The notes beneath the pieces are model-generated. The model saw nothing but the letters and a program-made list of their open reading frames with translations, ran no database searches and had not been told where the DNA came from. The translations under genes and the position numbers were made by a program. A stretch of DNA of 64,000 bases from DATDIC01 sp963764525 (GTDB taxonomy: Bacteria; Pseudomonadota; Alphaproteobacteria; Acetobacterales; Acetobacteraceae), in assembly GCA_963764525.1 (NCBI GenBank), contig CAVXTC010000011.1, forward strand, positions 121,785 through 185,784, in the 5' to 3' direction. Positions 40,245 to 48,959 of this stretch are shown piece by piece (the stretch's first letter is position 1; each line of letters opens with the position of its first letter).

Positions 40245-40912
40245 CCAAGGCGGAGGATGTCAGCCTCGTGCTGCTGGCGGCAACGGCCGGGCTGATGGAC
40301 GCGCTCGCGTTTCTGCGGCTGGGTCAAGCACTGGTCTCGGCGATGACGGGGAATGCGGCGCTGCTCGGGCTGGCGATCGGGCAGCAGCAATACGGCGCGG
40401 CGCTGCACTCGGGGATCGCGTTTGCCGGCTTCGTGCTGGGCGTGATGCTGGCAGCTTCGCTGTTCGGAGCTGATCCGCCGCGCGGATGGTCGCGACGCGT
40501 GACGATTGCATTCGCGGCCGAGGCCGTGTTGCTCGGGGGCTTTGCCCTGCTTTGGATCGCGACCCTCGGCGCGCGCCCCGCAACCGTGGTGTATGCGCTG
40601 ATACTGCTGGCCGCCGCCGGAATGGGCGTGCAGAGCGCCGCGGTGCGACACCTGGATGTTCCAGGAATTGCGACGACGTTTTTGACCGGGACACTGACCA
40701 CCATCATCCTGTCCGTGGCGCGGCTTGCGGCACCATCGATGCGGCGATCCGAATCGCCGGCGAATGCGCTGCGCCAGGTGATGGTGCTTGCAGCCTATCT
40801 GATCGGCGCCGCGTTTTCCGGATTGGCGGCGTCGCACGGGACCGAGGCGATCGCCGTACTGCCGTTCGCCGCGGTGCTGATCGTCCTCGGGCTGCACCTC
40901 GTGCTAGACTGA
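40241..40912 (+). CDS. YoaK/DUF1275 family membrane protein
   Basis: A 223-residue protein with six predicted spans and the DUF1275 landmarks TAGLMDALAFLRLGQALVSAMTGNAALLGLA near the N-terminus (the D-A-x-x-F and M-T-G-N core) and AAGMGVQSAAVRHL, TTFLTGTLTTI in the middle. Function is not established for the family. The GTG start overlaps the EamA TGA, indicating coupled translation. The frame is intact. Confidence 0.87.
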   Translation: MTKAEDVSLVLLAATAGLMDALAFLRLGQALVSAMTGNAALLGLAIGQQQYGAALHSGIAFAGFVLGVMLAASLFGADPPRGWSRRVTIAFAAEAVLLGGFALLWIATLGARPATVVYALILLAAAGMGVQSAAVRHLDVPGIATTFLTGTLTTIILSVARLAAPSMRRSESPANALRQVMVLAAYLIGAAFSGLAASHGTEAIAVLPFAAVLIVLGLHLVLD

Positions 40913-40935
40913 CAGTCTCTGCCCGGGAGGGTATC

Positions 40936-41538
40936 ATGTCAGAAGCGGTCCAGACCGATCCACCCGTTACCATCGCCGAGTTCGACGCGTTCCTGGACGC
41001 ACAGAAAGACGACGCATTGTGGGAACTGGTCACCGGCCGGATCGTGGCGATGACCAATCCGACCGAGGCGCACGAGCAGATCGCCGGAAATATCGGCGCC
41101 CCGCTCAAGCTGGCGATGGACGCGAAGGGCTGTCGTGCCTTTCAGGGTGGCATGCGGGTGCAGCGCTCGGACCGGTCCGGCGCGGTGGACAAGCCCCGCC
41201 CGGACATCGTGGTGCGATGCGGCCCGTTTCGCGGTCGGACTTACATAACCGACCCACTGGTCGTGGTCGAGGTGCTGTCGCCCTCGACGATCGACACCGA
41301 TCGCGGCGACAAGCTGCGGTTCTACAAAAGTCTTCCCACATTGCGACACATCGCGCTGGTATATCAGGATCAGATCCGCGTCGAACACTATCGGAAGACC
41401 GACGAGGGCTGGCGGATGGAAGCTCTCACGCAACCGCGCGATCGGCTGCGCTTCGAGGCGGTGGGATTCGAACTGGCGCTGGATCGCGTCTATTTCGGCG
41501 TGCCCCCGAACGAGCTGACGCCGGGAGTTGTTTCATAG
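40936..41538 (+). CDS. Uma2-family PD-(D/E)XK nuclease-like protein
   Basis: A 200-residue Uma2 (DUF820) protein. Conserved blocks are WELVTGRIVAM, KPRPDIVVRCG with the catalytic Asp, and PLVVVEVLSPSTIDTDRGDKL with the Glu and following residues of the PD-(D/E)XK core. The family is abundant in cyanobacteria and some other bacteria; it is presumed to act on DNA, but its biological role is unknown. A good GGGAGG lies 7 bp before the ATG. It is a singleton here. Confidence 0.88.
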   Translation: MSEAVQTDPPVTIAEFDAFLDAQKDDALWELVTGRIVAMTNPTEAHEQIAGNIGAPLKLAMDAKGCRAFQGGMRVQRSDRSGAVDKPRPDIVVRCGPFRGRTYITDPLVVVEVLSPSTIDTDRGDKLRFYKSLPTLRHIALVYQDQIRVEHYRKTDEGWRMEALTQPRDRLRFEAVGFELALDRVYFGVPPNELTPGVVS

Positions 41539-41560
41539 ACTGCGGACCTGTGCCCCAATA

Positions 41561-41586
41561 CACCTCTCCCGCAAGCGGGAGAGGTG
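41561..41586. repeat. Palindromic repeat, family A (hairpin copy)
   Basis: Perfect hairpin CACCTCTCCCGC-AA-GCGGGAGAGGTG, lying between the Uma2 stop and the next ATG 17 bp downstream. It is identical in its core to 9781-9805. Confidence 0.85.
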
Positions 41587-41602
41587 AACTATACTCCCGG
41601 CC

Positions 41603-42404
41603 ATGCAATTCGCACTCAACCACAGCCTGCTGCCGCACCGGCGATTTCGCCGACCTGGCCCGCTTGGCGCGCAGTCTGGGCCTGACCCACGTCGAGCTCC
41701 GCAACGACCTTTCGGGAATCGAGATCGCCGACGGCACGCCGCCCGAAACCATCCGCGCGCAGGCCGAGGCGACGGGGATCGGCATCGCCACTATCAACGC
41801 CTTGCAGCGATTCGACGACTGGACCGGGCCGCGCGCCAACGAAGCCGAGGCGCTGGCGCGCACCGCACAGGCCTGCGGCGCCCGCGCCCTGGTACTCTGC
41901 CCGGTCAACGCCACCGACGATCCGCGCGATCAAACCGCGCGCGCGGCCGGTCTGCGCCACGCCTTGGCCGCGCTGGCGCCGATCCTGGCCGCACATGGAC
42001 TGACCGGCCTGGTTGAGCCGCTCGGCTTCCCGCAAAGCGCATTGCGCACCAAGCGCGCGGCGCTGACGGCAATCAATTCGGTGAACGGCAGCGGCGCGTT
42101 TGCGCTGCTGCACGACACCTTCCACCATTTCCTGGCGGGTGAAACCGAGCTCTTCCCCGACCGCACCGGGCTGGTGCACGTCTCCGGCGTGGCGGACCAC
42201 GCGGTGTCGCGCGCCGCCATCACCGACGCGCACCGCGTGCTGGTCATCGCCGGCGACAGGCTTGGCACCGTCGCGCAGGTGCGCTCACTGGCCGATGGCG
42301 GCTATCGCGGCCTGGTTTCGATCGAACCCTTCGCGCCGGAAATTGGCACCCTGCCGGACCTCCCGGGTGCGCTAAGGGCAAGTTTCGCGCTGCTGGCCGG
42401 CTGA
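41603..42404 (+). CDS. TIM-barrel sugar isomerase/epimerase-like protein (frameshifted)
   Basis: An AP-endonuclease-2-type TIM barrel of 266 residues, similar to inosose or hydroxypyruvate isomerases. It begins MQFALNH in one frame, and after one extra base near 41640 continues FADLARLARSLGLTHVELRNDL, with GLVEPLGF, LLHDTFHH and VSIEPF as the metal and substrate-binding strands. The start block and length resemble 2-keto-myo-inositol isomerase IolI, but no other inositol genes are nearby, so that assignment is tentative. Confidence 0.78.
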
Positions 42405-42405
42405 G

Positions 42406-42567
42406 CTATTCCCCGCGCACGATCGCCTGGCTGATCGCCAGGCCGACGCTGAGCGCGATCACGCCGACAGCCCAGGTGTTGATGCCCAGCCCCAGCATGG
42501 CGGCGGGAATCCACGGCGTTTCCGGCCGCTTCGGGCCGCCGGCCGCAGTCTGCTTGGTGCGTAGCAT
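42406..42567 (-). CDS. Small single-span membrane protein, unknown
   Basis: A 53-residue protein from ATG 42565-42567 (MLRTKQTAAGGPKRPETPWIP) with one hydrophobic segment MLGLGINTWAVGVIALSVGLAI near the C-terminus, positively charged N-terminal side inside. The frame extends further upstream, but toward the divergent LLM gene. It converges with the isomerase gene, whose stop is 1 bp away. I recognise no family. Confidence 0.5.
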   Translation of the reverse strand: MLRTKQTAAGGPKRPETPWIPAAMLGLGINTWAVGVIALSVGLAISQAIVRGE

Positions 42568-42713
42568 CGTTTCGGGTCCTCCCTGACAGCCAGTGCAGCA
42601 CGGGATCGTTCGGATCACAAGATGTTTCGCTTGCCGCAGGTGGCATGCTGGCACCGGCTGCGCCAGACTGCGTACCTGGTTCCACTGCGTACCTGGTTTC
42701 CGGAGACCCGCCC

Positions 42714-43871
42714 ATGATCAGCAAGTTCGTCACCGTGTATCCCGGCCACGTGGACCTGCCCGACATGGGCCAGGAGGCAACCCCTGCCAATCAGCGCCGC
42801 TTCGACAACGAACACCTCGCCTCGGTGTTCGCCAAGACCGAGGCGGTCGCCCGGCGCCTGGACGCGCTCGGTTGGGATACCCTGTGGCTCGCCGAGCATC
42901 ATTTCCAGCACGAGGGTTATGAAGTCCTGCCGAACCTGCTGATGATCGCCACGCACCTTGCGCAGGTTACGCAACGCCTGAAGATTGGCTGCGGCTTCAA
43001 TATCACGCCAATGTGGCACCCGCTGCGGCTGGCCGAGGATTTTGCCGTCGCCGACATCCTGACACGCGGACGCACGGTGTTCGGCGTCGGCCGCGGCTAT
43101 CACACGCGGGAGGTGGAGACATTCGGCGCCCCCATGCTCGACCAGGACGCCAATCGCGATCTGTTCGAGGAGCAGGTCGAGATCATCTTCAAGGCTTTCA
43201 ACAGCGAATCGTTCGCCCATAAGGGCAAGCACTACACGCTGCCGCCTGCCGTGCCGTACCGCGGTTACGAGTTGAAGGAAATCACCCTGGTGCCGCGCCC
43301 GGTGCATCGTCCGGTCGAGTGCTGGCAGCCGATCGTCAGCGCCGGCGCGCGCGGGCTGGATTTCATGGTGAAGCACGGCATCAGGGGCGCCGTCGGCGGC
43401 GGCGCGGCGACCATGGCGGAGGGGCCGATCCACGCGTACCAGCAGGCCGCGGCACGGGCCGGCCAGCAGCTCGAACTCGGCGAGAACCTGACCATCGGCA
43501 TCTTCTTCCATCTGGCGAAGACGCGCGAGCAGGCGATCCGCGAGATCACGCCGTTCTATGAGGAACACGTGAAGATGTTCGCCCCGCTCGGCTTCGTGCC
43601 GGGGCTCACGCCGGCACAGGTCGCCGCGGTGGCAAAGCGCGGCGGCTGGGCCGCGGCCGACGTGCCGGACGTGCAGCATTTCATGAAGCTCGGCTCCTGG
43701 TTCGCCGGGACGCCGGACGGACTGATCGAGCACCTCAAGAAAATCGAGGCGCGCTATCCCGGCATGCGGCACATCAACCTCAGCACCAGCATGGGCACGC
43801 CTGGGACGGTGATGCTGGAGCAGTTCCAATGGGTGGCCGAGGCGGTGATGCCGGCGTTCGGCGCCGGATAG
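42714..43871 (+). CDS. LLM-class flavin-dependent oxidoreductase
   Basis: A luciferase-like monooxygenase of 385 residues. It shows the barrel start ERRLDALGWDTLWLAEHHF-like block (RRLDALGWDTLWLAEHHFQ), RLKIGCGFNITPMWHPLRLAEDFA and VFGVGRGYHTREVETFG. Such enzymes use FMNH2 or F420 to oxidise alkanes, sulfonates, amines or other small molecules. The ATG at 42714 (MISKFVTVYPGHVDLPDMG) matches the conserved start; an upstream in-frame ATG is weaker. Intact, single gene. Confidence 0.88.
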   Translation: MISKFVTVYPGHVDLPDMGQEATPANQRRFDNEHLASVFAKTEAVARRLDALGWDTLWLAEHHFQHEGYEVLPNLLMIATHLAQVTQRLKIGCGFNITPMWHPLRLAEDFAVADILTRGRTVFGVGRGYHTREVETFGAPMLDQDANRDLFEEQVEIIFKAFNSESFAHKGKHYTLPPAVPYRGYELKEITLVPRPVHRPVECWQPIVSAGARGLDFMVKHGIRGAVGGGAATMAEGPIHAYQQAAARAGQQLELGENLTIGIFFHLAKTREQAIREITPFYEEHVKMFAPLGFVPGLTPAQVAAVAKRGGWAAADVPDVQHFMKLGSWFAGTPDGLIEHLKKIEARYPGMRHINLSTSMGTPGTVMLEQFQWVAEAVMPAFGAG

Positions 43872-43877
43872 TTCCGT

Positions 43878-45206
43878 TCAGCGGACCGGTTCGGCATGTG
43901 TCGGGCTCGCAGCACCGGCGTGCCGGGGGTCGGGAAGCGCGAACCACAGCAGCGCCAGGGCGGCCGCGCCGATAATCCCGCAGCCGATATAGGCGGCGCC
44001 GTAGCCCAGGCGACCGACCAGCAGTTCGCTGACCAGCCCGCTCGTGGTCGCGCCCAGGGACCGCAGCGTCGCCATCGCCCCTTGCGATAAATTGTAGCGG
44101 CCGGTTCCCCGCGTGACATCGGCCAGCCACAGCGGGGTCAGCGCGGCGAACAGCCCGGCGCCAATTCCGCCGACGAATTGCATGCCCAGCAGCCAGTATG
44201 GCTCGTGCCACAGCACGGTCAATATCGCCTGCACCGGCAGCAGCGCGAACCCGGCTGCCAGCAGCCAGCGATACCCCCAGGCATCGGCACGGCGTCCGAC
44301 CACGATCGAGGCCAGCAGCATGCCGATCTGCGCCGACACGATCAGCGCCGAGGTGAAGACGGAGCCCAGACCCTGGTGCTCGACCCCAAGCTGCTGGCCG
44401 ACCAAGGTCAGCAACGGCGCGTCGGCCAGCTCATAAAGCAGGCTGCAGGCGCCGAACACGACCAGCGGCCGGGAACGGAACAGGGCGGTCCAGCCAACCG
44501 GCCCCCCGGTTCGGTCGTTGCCGGATTCCAGGCCGCGCGCACGACGAAGATCGATCTTGTCGTAGGGGATGGTCAGCACGGCCACGGCGGTGAGCGCGGC
44601 GATCACCGGCACCTGCAGGAACACCGCGCGGGTGGAGAACAGCCAAGCCAGGACGCCCGACATCAGAGCCACCACGATGTTGCCGGCCCGCGACCAGGCC
44701 GCATTGCGGCCCATGCGGCGGGTCAGCGCCTCGCGGGCGAACAGGCCGACGGTGAGCGCCGCGACCGCCGGCTCGAACACGCCGCTGGCCACCTGCATCA
44801 TGCCGTTGGCGAACAGCACCGGCCAGAAACGCGGGGCGAAGGCGATGATCGCGGCGCCCAGCGCCAACACCGAGAGCGCCCCGAGCAGCACGCCGCGCCT
44901 GCGGTTCGTGCGATCCAGCCAGGCGCCGATCGGCGTTTGCGCCACCAGCCCTGCCCAACCGCCGAGCGTGGTCACCAGCCCGACCGCCGCGAGGTTCCAG
45001 TTCTGCTCCGACACCAGATAGACGACCACGAATGGCCCCAGCGCGCCGCGCACATCGGCCACCAGGAAGTTCACCCAGTCGAGCGAAGGGGCGCGCAGCC
45101 GTTTTGGCCGCAGCCGTTCCCGCACATGCGCAGTCCGGTCGCGGACTGCCCGCAACGAATGGCGAACCCGCTCGGTGCCGGTCGTGAGCTTGCTGTTGGC
45201 CCGCAT
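43878..45206 (-). CDS. MFS transporter
   Basis: A 442-residue major facilitator with 12 predicted spans after a 40-residue basic cytoplasmic N-terminus (RHSLRAVRDRTAHVRERLRPKRLR). The motif AWLDRTNRRRGVLLG between spans 2 and 3 matches the MFS signature. It resembles the group of MFS proteins near drug exporters with unknown substrate. It converges with the LLM gene (6 bp apart). About 180 bp upstream, before the MoxR stop, hold nothing I can identify. Confidence 0.8.
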   Translation of the reverse strand: MRANSKLTTGTERVRHSLRAVRDRTAHVRERLRPKRLRAPSLDWVNFLVADVRGALGPFVVVYLVSEQNWNLAAVGLVTTLGGWAGLVAQTPIGAWLDRTNRRRGVLLGALSVLALGAAIIAFAPRFWPVLFANGMMQVASGVFEPAVAALTVGLFAREALTRRMGRNAAWSRAGNIVVALMSGVLAWLFSTRAVFLQVPVIAALTAVAVLTIPYDKIDLRRARGLESGNDRTGGPVGWTALFRSRPLVVFGACSLLYELADAPLLTLVGQQLGVEHQGLGSVFTSALIVSAQIGMLLASIVVGRRADAWGYRWLLAAGFALLPVQAILTVLWHEPYWLLGMQFVGGIGAGLFAALTPLWLADVTRGTGRYNLSQGAMATLRSLGATTSGLVSELLVGRLGYGAAYIGCGIIGAAALALLWFALPDPRHAGAASPTHAEPVR

Positions 45207-45385
45207 GCCGGCAAGCTTGTCGCGGCCGCGTTGGGCGGCAACCCGGGCTCAATGCAAGGTGCTCAGCCCAGCCGTACGCGCCTTCGCGGACACAAGCTTC
45301 GCCGGCCTGACGTTGGGAGGGTCGGTGTTCCGCCGCCTTCCGGGCATCACCGAAAGGGTATCAAGCGATCTTATTCAGCGGTCGC

Positions 45386-46337
45386 TCACGCCGCCTCGGC
45401 TGCCTGACGGGCCTCTCCCACCAGCCGTGCCGCCTCGGCGCCGCGGACTTTGGCGATGTCGTCCTGGTATTTCAGCAGCACACCCAGCGTTTCATCGACC
45501 GCCTGCGGCCTCAGTTCGGTCTGGTTCAGATAGCGCAAAGCGGTTGCCCAATCGATCGTCTCAGCCACGCCAGGCAGCTTGAAAAGGTCCTCCCCGCGCA
45601 GCCGCTGCACGAAGGCGACCACCTGAGCGGACAGACGCGCCGGCACCTCCGGCGCCTTCGCCGCAAGGATCGCCCGCTCGCGCGCCGCATCCGGATAATC
45701 GACCCAGTGATACAGGCAGCGGCGGCGGATCGCGTCATGCACCTCACGCGTGCGGTTGGACGTCAGCACGACAACGGGCAGAGTTTTGGCCCGCACGGTT
45801 CCATATTCCGGAACGCTGATCTGAAAATCGGCCAGCACTTCCAGCAGGAACGCCTCGAACGGCTCGTCGGCACGGTCCAACTCGTCGATCAGCAGAACGG
45901 CCGGCGGCTGGTCGGGGTCGATCGCCGACAGCAGCGGACGCGCCTGCAGGAACTCCCGTGTGTAGATGTCCCGTGCCAGCTCGTCACGGTCGGTCTGACC
46001 GGCGGCCTCGGCCAGCCGGATCGCCATAAGCTGGCGGGCGTGGTCCCATTCATAAGCGGACGGCGGCCAGATCCATCCCGTCATAGCATTGCAGCCGGAC
46101 CAGCCGGCGGCCGAGGCCCGCCGCCAGCACCTTGGCGATCTCCGTCTTGCCGGTGCCCGGCTCGCCTTCCAGGAACAGCGGCCGGCGCATCGACAGCGCC
46201 AGATGCACCGTGGTCGCCAGTTCGCGGTCGGCGATGTAGCCGTGATCGGTCAGCAGACGGGCGGTATCGGCGACCGAGGCGGGCAACGGGGCAGCCGCCA
46301 AATGGGCCGCTAATGGCGCAGGTACTGACGAAGGCAC
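45386..46337 (-). CDS. MoxR-family AAA ATPase, CoxD-like (frameshifted)
   Basis: A chaperone-like ATPase of about 316 residues. Walker A is GEPGTGKTE; after one extra base near 46060 the second frame gives Walker B VLLIDELDRADEPFEAFLLEVL, sensor TSNRTREVHDAIRRRCLYHW. CoxD proteins of this group help install the sulfurated copper/molybdenum site of CO-dehydrogenase-type enzymes. I place the start at GTG 46335-46337, overlapping the CoxG stop (TAGTG). The usual partner CoxE (a VWA protein) is not downstream. Confidence 0.83.
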
Positions 46338-46981
46338 TACAGCAGGGGTCCGATGATCAGGAACAGGATAAGGATCCAGATGATGCCGCCGATCCAGGCC
46401 ACCAGGGGGTAGCCCATCGGCCGCCGCGGGACTATCGCCCACAGGTTGACGGGCGGCCGGGGAATTGCCGCCGGGTTGACCGGGATGGCAGCCGCGGAGG
46501 GAGCCGAGGGGAACGCGCGTTCGGGGCTGGGACCCATCTTTAGTGTCAATTCCCTGGTCAGGTTGTCGAAGAAGGCGTCCGCCATCGATTTGGCGGACGA
46601 ATCGATCAGGCGGGCACCGAGCTGGGCAATCTTGCCGCCCACCTGAGCCTGCACCTCATAGGTCAGCAACGTGCTGGCGGCCTCCTGGTCGGCCAGTCGC
46701 ACCCTGGCGCCCCCCTTGGCGAAGCCGGCGACCCCGCCCTGACCTTCGCCGCTGATCGTGTAGCCGTTCGGCGCGTCGATGTCGGACAGATGGACCTTGC
46801 CGTTGAAGCGGGCGGAAATCGGCCCGATCCGCACGGCGGCGGTGGCCAGCATGTCCTGCGGCGAGGTGGCCTCCAGCTTTTCGCAGCCGGGAATGCAGGT
46901 CTTCAGGATTTCGGGATCATTCAGCGCATCCCACACCATCCTGCGCGGCGCCGCGATGTGCCGCTCACCGGTCATGTCCAT
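46337..46981 (-). CDS. CoxG-like SRPBCC protein with C-terminal membrane anchor
   Basis: The 214-residue product starts with the CoxG domain (IAAPRRMVWDALNDPEILKTCIPGCEKLE, GPISARFNGKVHLSDI, GGKIAQLGARLIDSSAKSM) and ends with a Pro-rich linker and one transmembrane segment WIGGIIWILILFLIIGPLL. In Oligotropha-type systems CoxG recruits CO dehydrogenase to the membrane. It is next to the CoxD-like ATPase. The molybdenum hydroxylase it might serve is 15 kb away at 26781-31138, which has its own fused CoxG domain. Confidence 0.87.
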   Translation of the reverse strand: MDMTGERHIAAPRRMVWDALNDPEILKTCIPGCEKLEATSPQDMLATAAVRIGPISARFNGKVHLSDIDAPNGYTISGEGQGGVAGFAKGGARVRLADQEAASTLLTYEVQAQVGGKIAQLGARLIDSSAKSMADAFFDNLTRELTLKMGPSPERAFPSAPSAAAIPVNPAAIPRPPVNLWAIVPRRPMGYPLVAWIGGIIWILILFLIIGPLL

Positions 46982-47033
46982 CGATCAGGGGTCCCCGTTG
47001 CGCGCGCCGGACGTTACTTGCAGGGTTAAGGCC

Positions 47034-48374
47034 ATGCAACCGACTGACCTTGCAATCGGTGCCGGGCACGTTCCCGGGCTGATCTGGGCCGCGCCGTTCC
47101 TGGGCGTGCTCGGCTCGATTGCCCTGCTGCCGGCGCTCGCGCCGCGATTCTGGCACCGGCGAATGGCCTGGGTGGCGGCTTTCTGGAGCCTGGCACTGCT
47201 GATGCCGGAGGCGGTCGCGGCAGGCACCGGCGCTGCCATTGCCGGCGCCTGGCATGCCATCCTGGTCGAATACCTGCCGTTCATCACGCTGCTGCTGGCC
47301 CTGTTCGCCGCCGGAGGAGGCGTGCTGGTGCGCGGCGGGGCGTCCGGCACGCCCGCCGGCAACACGGGGTTGCTGGCGATCGGCACCCTGCTGGCCGGCG
47401 TGATGGGTACGACCGGTGCGGCGATGGTGCTGATCCACCCGTTGCTGCGCGCCAACGCGCACCGGGAGCGAAAGATGCATCTGGTGGTGTTTTTCATCGT
47501 GCTGGTGGCCAATGCCGGCGGGGCACTGTCGCCGCTTGGCGATCCCCCGCTGTATCTGGGATTCCTGCGGCGCGTGCCGTTTTTCTGGCCGGTGCGCCAT
47601 CTGGGCCTGCCGCTATTGGTCGTGGCGGGGCTGCTGCTGGCGGCGTTCTGGGCGATGGATCTTGCCCTGGCCCGCCGCGAACCGGCTGCGCCCGGACCAG
47701 AGCGGCTGCATATCCGCGGTTGGGGCAACATCGCGCTGATCCTGCTGGTCGCCGCGACCGTGCTGGTGCTGGGGGTGCTTGATCTGGGGAGAGTGACAAT
47801 CGCCGGACAGGGGCTCGGAGTGGGGCGGCTGGTCAGCGTGCTGGTGTTCGTGGTGGTTGCCGCGGTTTCGGCCGGTTTCACGCCGCGGGCGATCCGACAA
47901 GGCAACGATTTCACGTGGCATCCGATGATCGAGGTGGCGCTGCTGTTCGTGGCGATCTTCATCACCATCGAACCGGTGCTGACGATGCTGGAAGCGGGGG
48001 CGGCAGGTCCGTTTGCCCCGTTGCTGCGGCTGACCACGGATGCCGCGGGGGAGCCGCTGCCGATCGCGTATTTCTGGCTGACCGGGGTTATCTCGGCCTT
48101 TCTGGACAATGCGCCGACCTACCTGGTGTTCTTCGAGATGGCCGGGGTGCGGCCGGAGACTCTGGGGACGGTACGCAGCCTGGAGCTGGAGGCGATCTCG
48201 GCCGGTGCGGTGTTCTTCGGGGCGCTGACCTATATCGGCAACGCGCCGAACATGATGGTGCGGGCGATCGCGGCGCATCGGGGGGTGCGGATGCCGGGGT
48301 TCTTCGGCTTCCTGGGTATGGCGGCGGCGCTGCTGCTGCCGGTGTTCCTGGTGCTGACAGTGGTGTTTTTCTGA
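47034..48374 (+). CDS. Sodium:proton antiporter, ion-transporter superfamily (NhaD/CitMHS-like)
   Basis: A 446-residue membrane protein with 11-12 predicted spans. Helix-break motifs ANAGGALSPLGDPPLYLG and FLDNAPTYLVFFEMAG, ALTYIGNAPNMMVRAIA match the NhaD/ArsB/CitM fold and the putative UIT Na+/H+ antiporters. I choose the ATG at 47034 (MQPTDLAIGAG) with AAGG upstream; the open frame before it overlaps coxG on the other strand. It is divergent from coxG by 52 bp. The frame is intact. Confidence 0.85.
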   Translation: MQPTDLAIGAGHVPGLIWAAPFLGVLGSIALLPALAPRFWHRRMAWVAAFWSLALLMPEAVAAGTGAAIAGAWHAILVEYLPFITLLLALFAAGGGVLVRGGASGTPAGNTGLLAIGTLLAGVMGTTGAAMVLIHPLLRANAHRERKMHLVVFFIVLVANAGGALSPLGDPPLYLGFLRRVPFFWPVRHLGLPLLVVAGLLLAAFWAMDLALARREPAAPGPERLHIRGWGNIALILLVAATVLVLGVLDLGRVTIAGQGLGVGRLVSVLVFVVVAAVSAGFTPRAIRQGNDFTWHPMIEVALLFVAIFITIEPVLTMLEAGAAGPFAPLLRLTTDAAGEPLPIAYFWLTGVISAFLDNAPTYLVFFEMAGVRPETLGTVRSLELEAISAGAVFFGALTYIGNAPNMMVRAIAAHRGVRMPGFFGFLGMAAALLLPVFLVLTVVFF

Positions 48375-48587
48375 GGTGGTGCTGTCGGTGCGGCGTTCAG
48401 GGGACCAGGCAGGTCGTACGAATGCGGGTTTTTGGGCGTGGCCAATCATACGACGGAGGGGATTGCGGCGCCGCGAAACGCACGACAGGGGTAGTTGGGG
48501 CGGTTACGGTCGGTACGGTTCGGGCGGTTTGCGGCCGGATTGTACAAATGCGGCGGCCGGTTTTGCGGCATTTGCCACTGCTTCAGA

Positions 48588-48959
48588 TCAGGGTCGCTGA
48601 TACAGGTCGGTCTCGGCGGACGCGTCGGTCGGTGCGGCGGGATCGGCGTCTTCATGTCTGCCCGATGAGGCCAGCAGGCCGCCGGACGGAAGATCATCAG
48701 CACTATCAGCATCAGTCCGAATGCCAGCAACCGATAGAGTTGGAAGTCACCGAACACCTCCGGCGGCTCCGAGGATCACGCCGGGCAGGCTCGCCATCCC
48801 ACCGAGCACGACCATGGCGAGAATGTTGACAGATTCGGTGAACAGGAAATTATCGGGAAACACCGAGCGTTCCCATGAGGCCAGCAGTGCGCCGGCGGCG
48901 CCGGCAAACGACGCACCGATCGCGGATGCTGCCGCCGATCCGATCTGGAGCAGCCCACC
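48588..48959 (-). pseudogene. 3' remnant of a branched-chain amino acid ABC permease (LivM-like)
   Basis: On the minus strand, fragments match the last third of LivM: GASFAGAAGALLASWERSVFPDN, then TESVNILAMVVLGGMASLPGVILGAA, then (after a gap of about 8 residues and a frame change near 48765) FGDFQLYRLLAFGLMLIVLM, IFRP, and a third-frame tail ending LYQRP with TGA at 48588. The 5' two thirds are absent: coding sequence simply stops where the lyase gene begins at 48960. No other liv genes are nearby. The adjoining 48375-48587 holds low-complexity G-rich sequence and no gene I can see. Confidence 0.75.

Noticed and set aside
48375..48587. G-rich low-complexity stretch with recurring GGTACGGT/CGGTTCGG-like words as a regulatory array
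   Set aside because: The words vary in sequence and spacing, and I could not define a consistent unit. It is probably decayed sequence next to the livM remnant.
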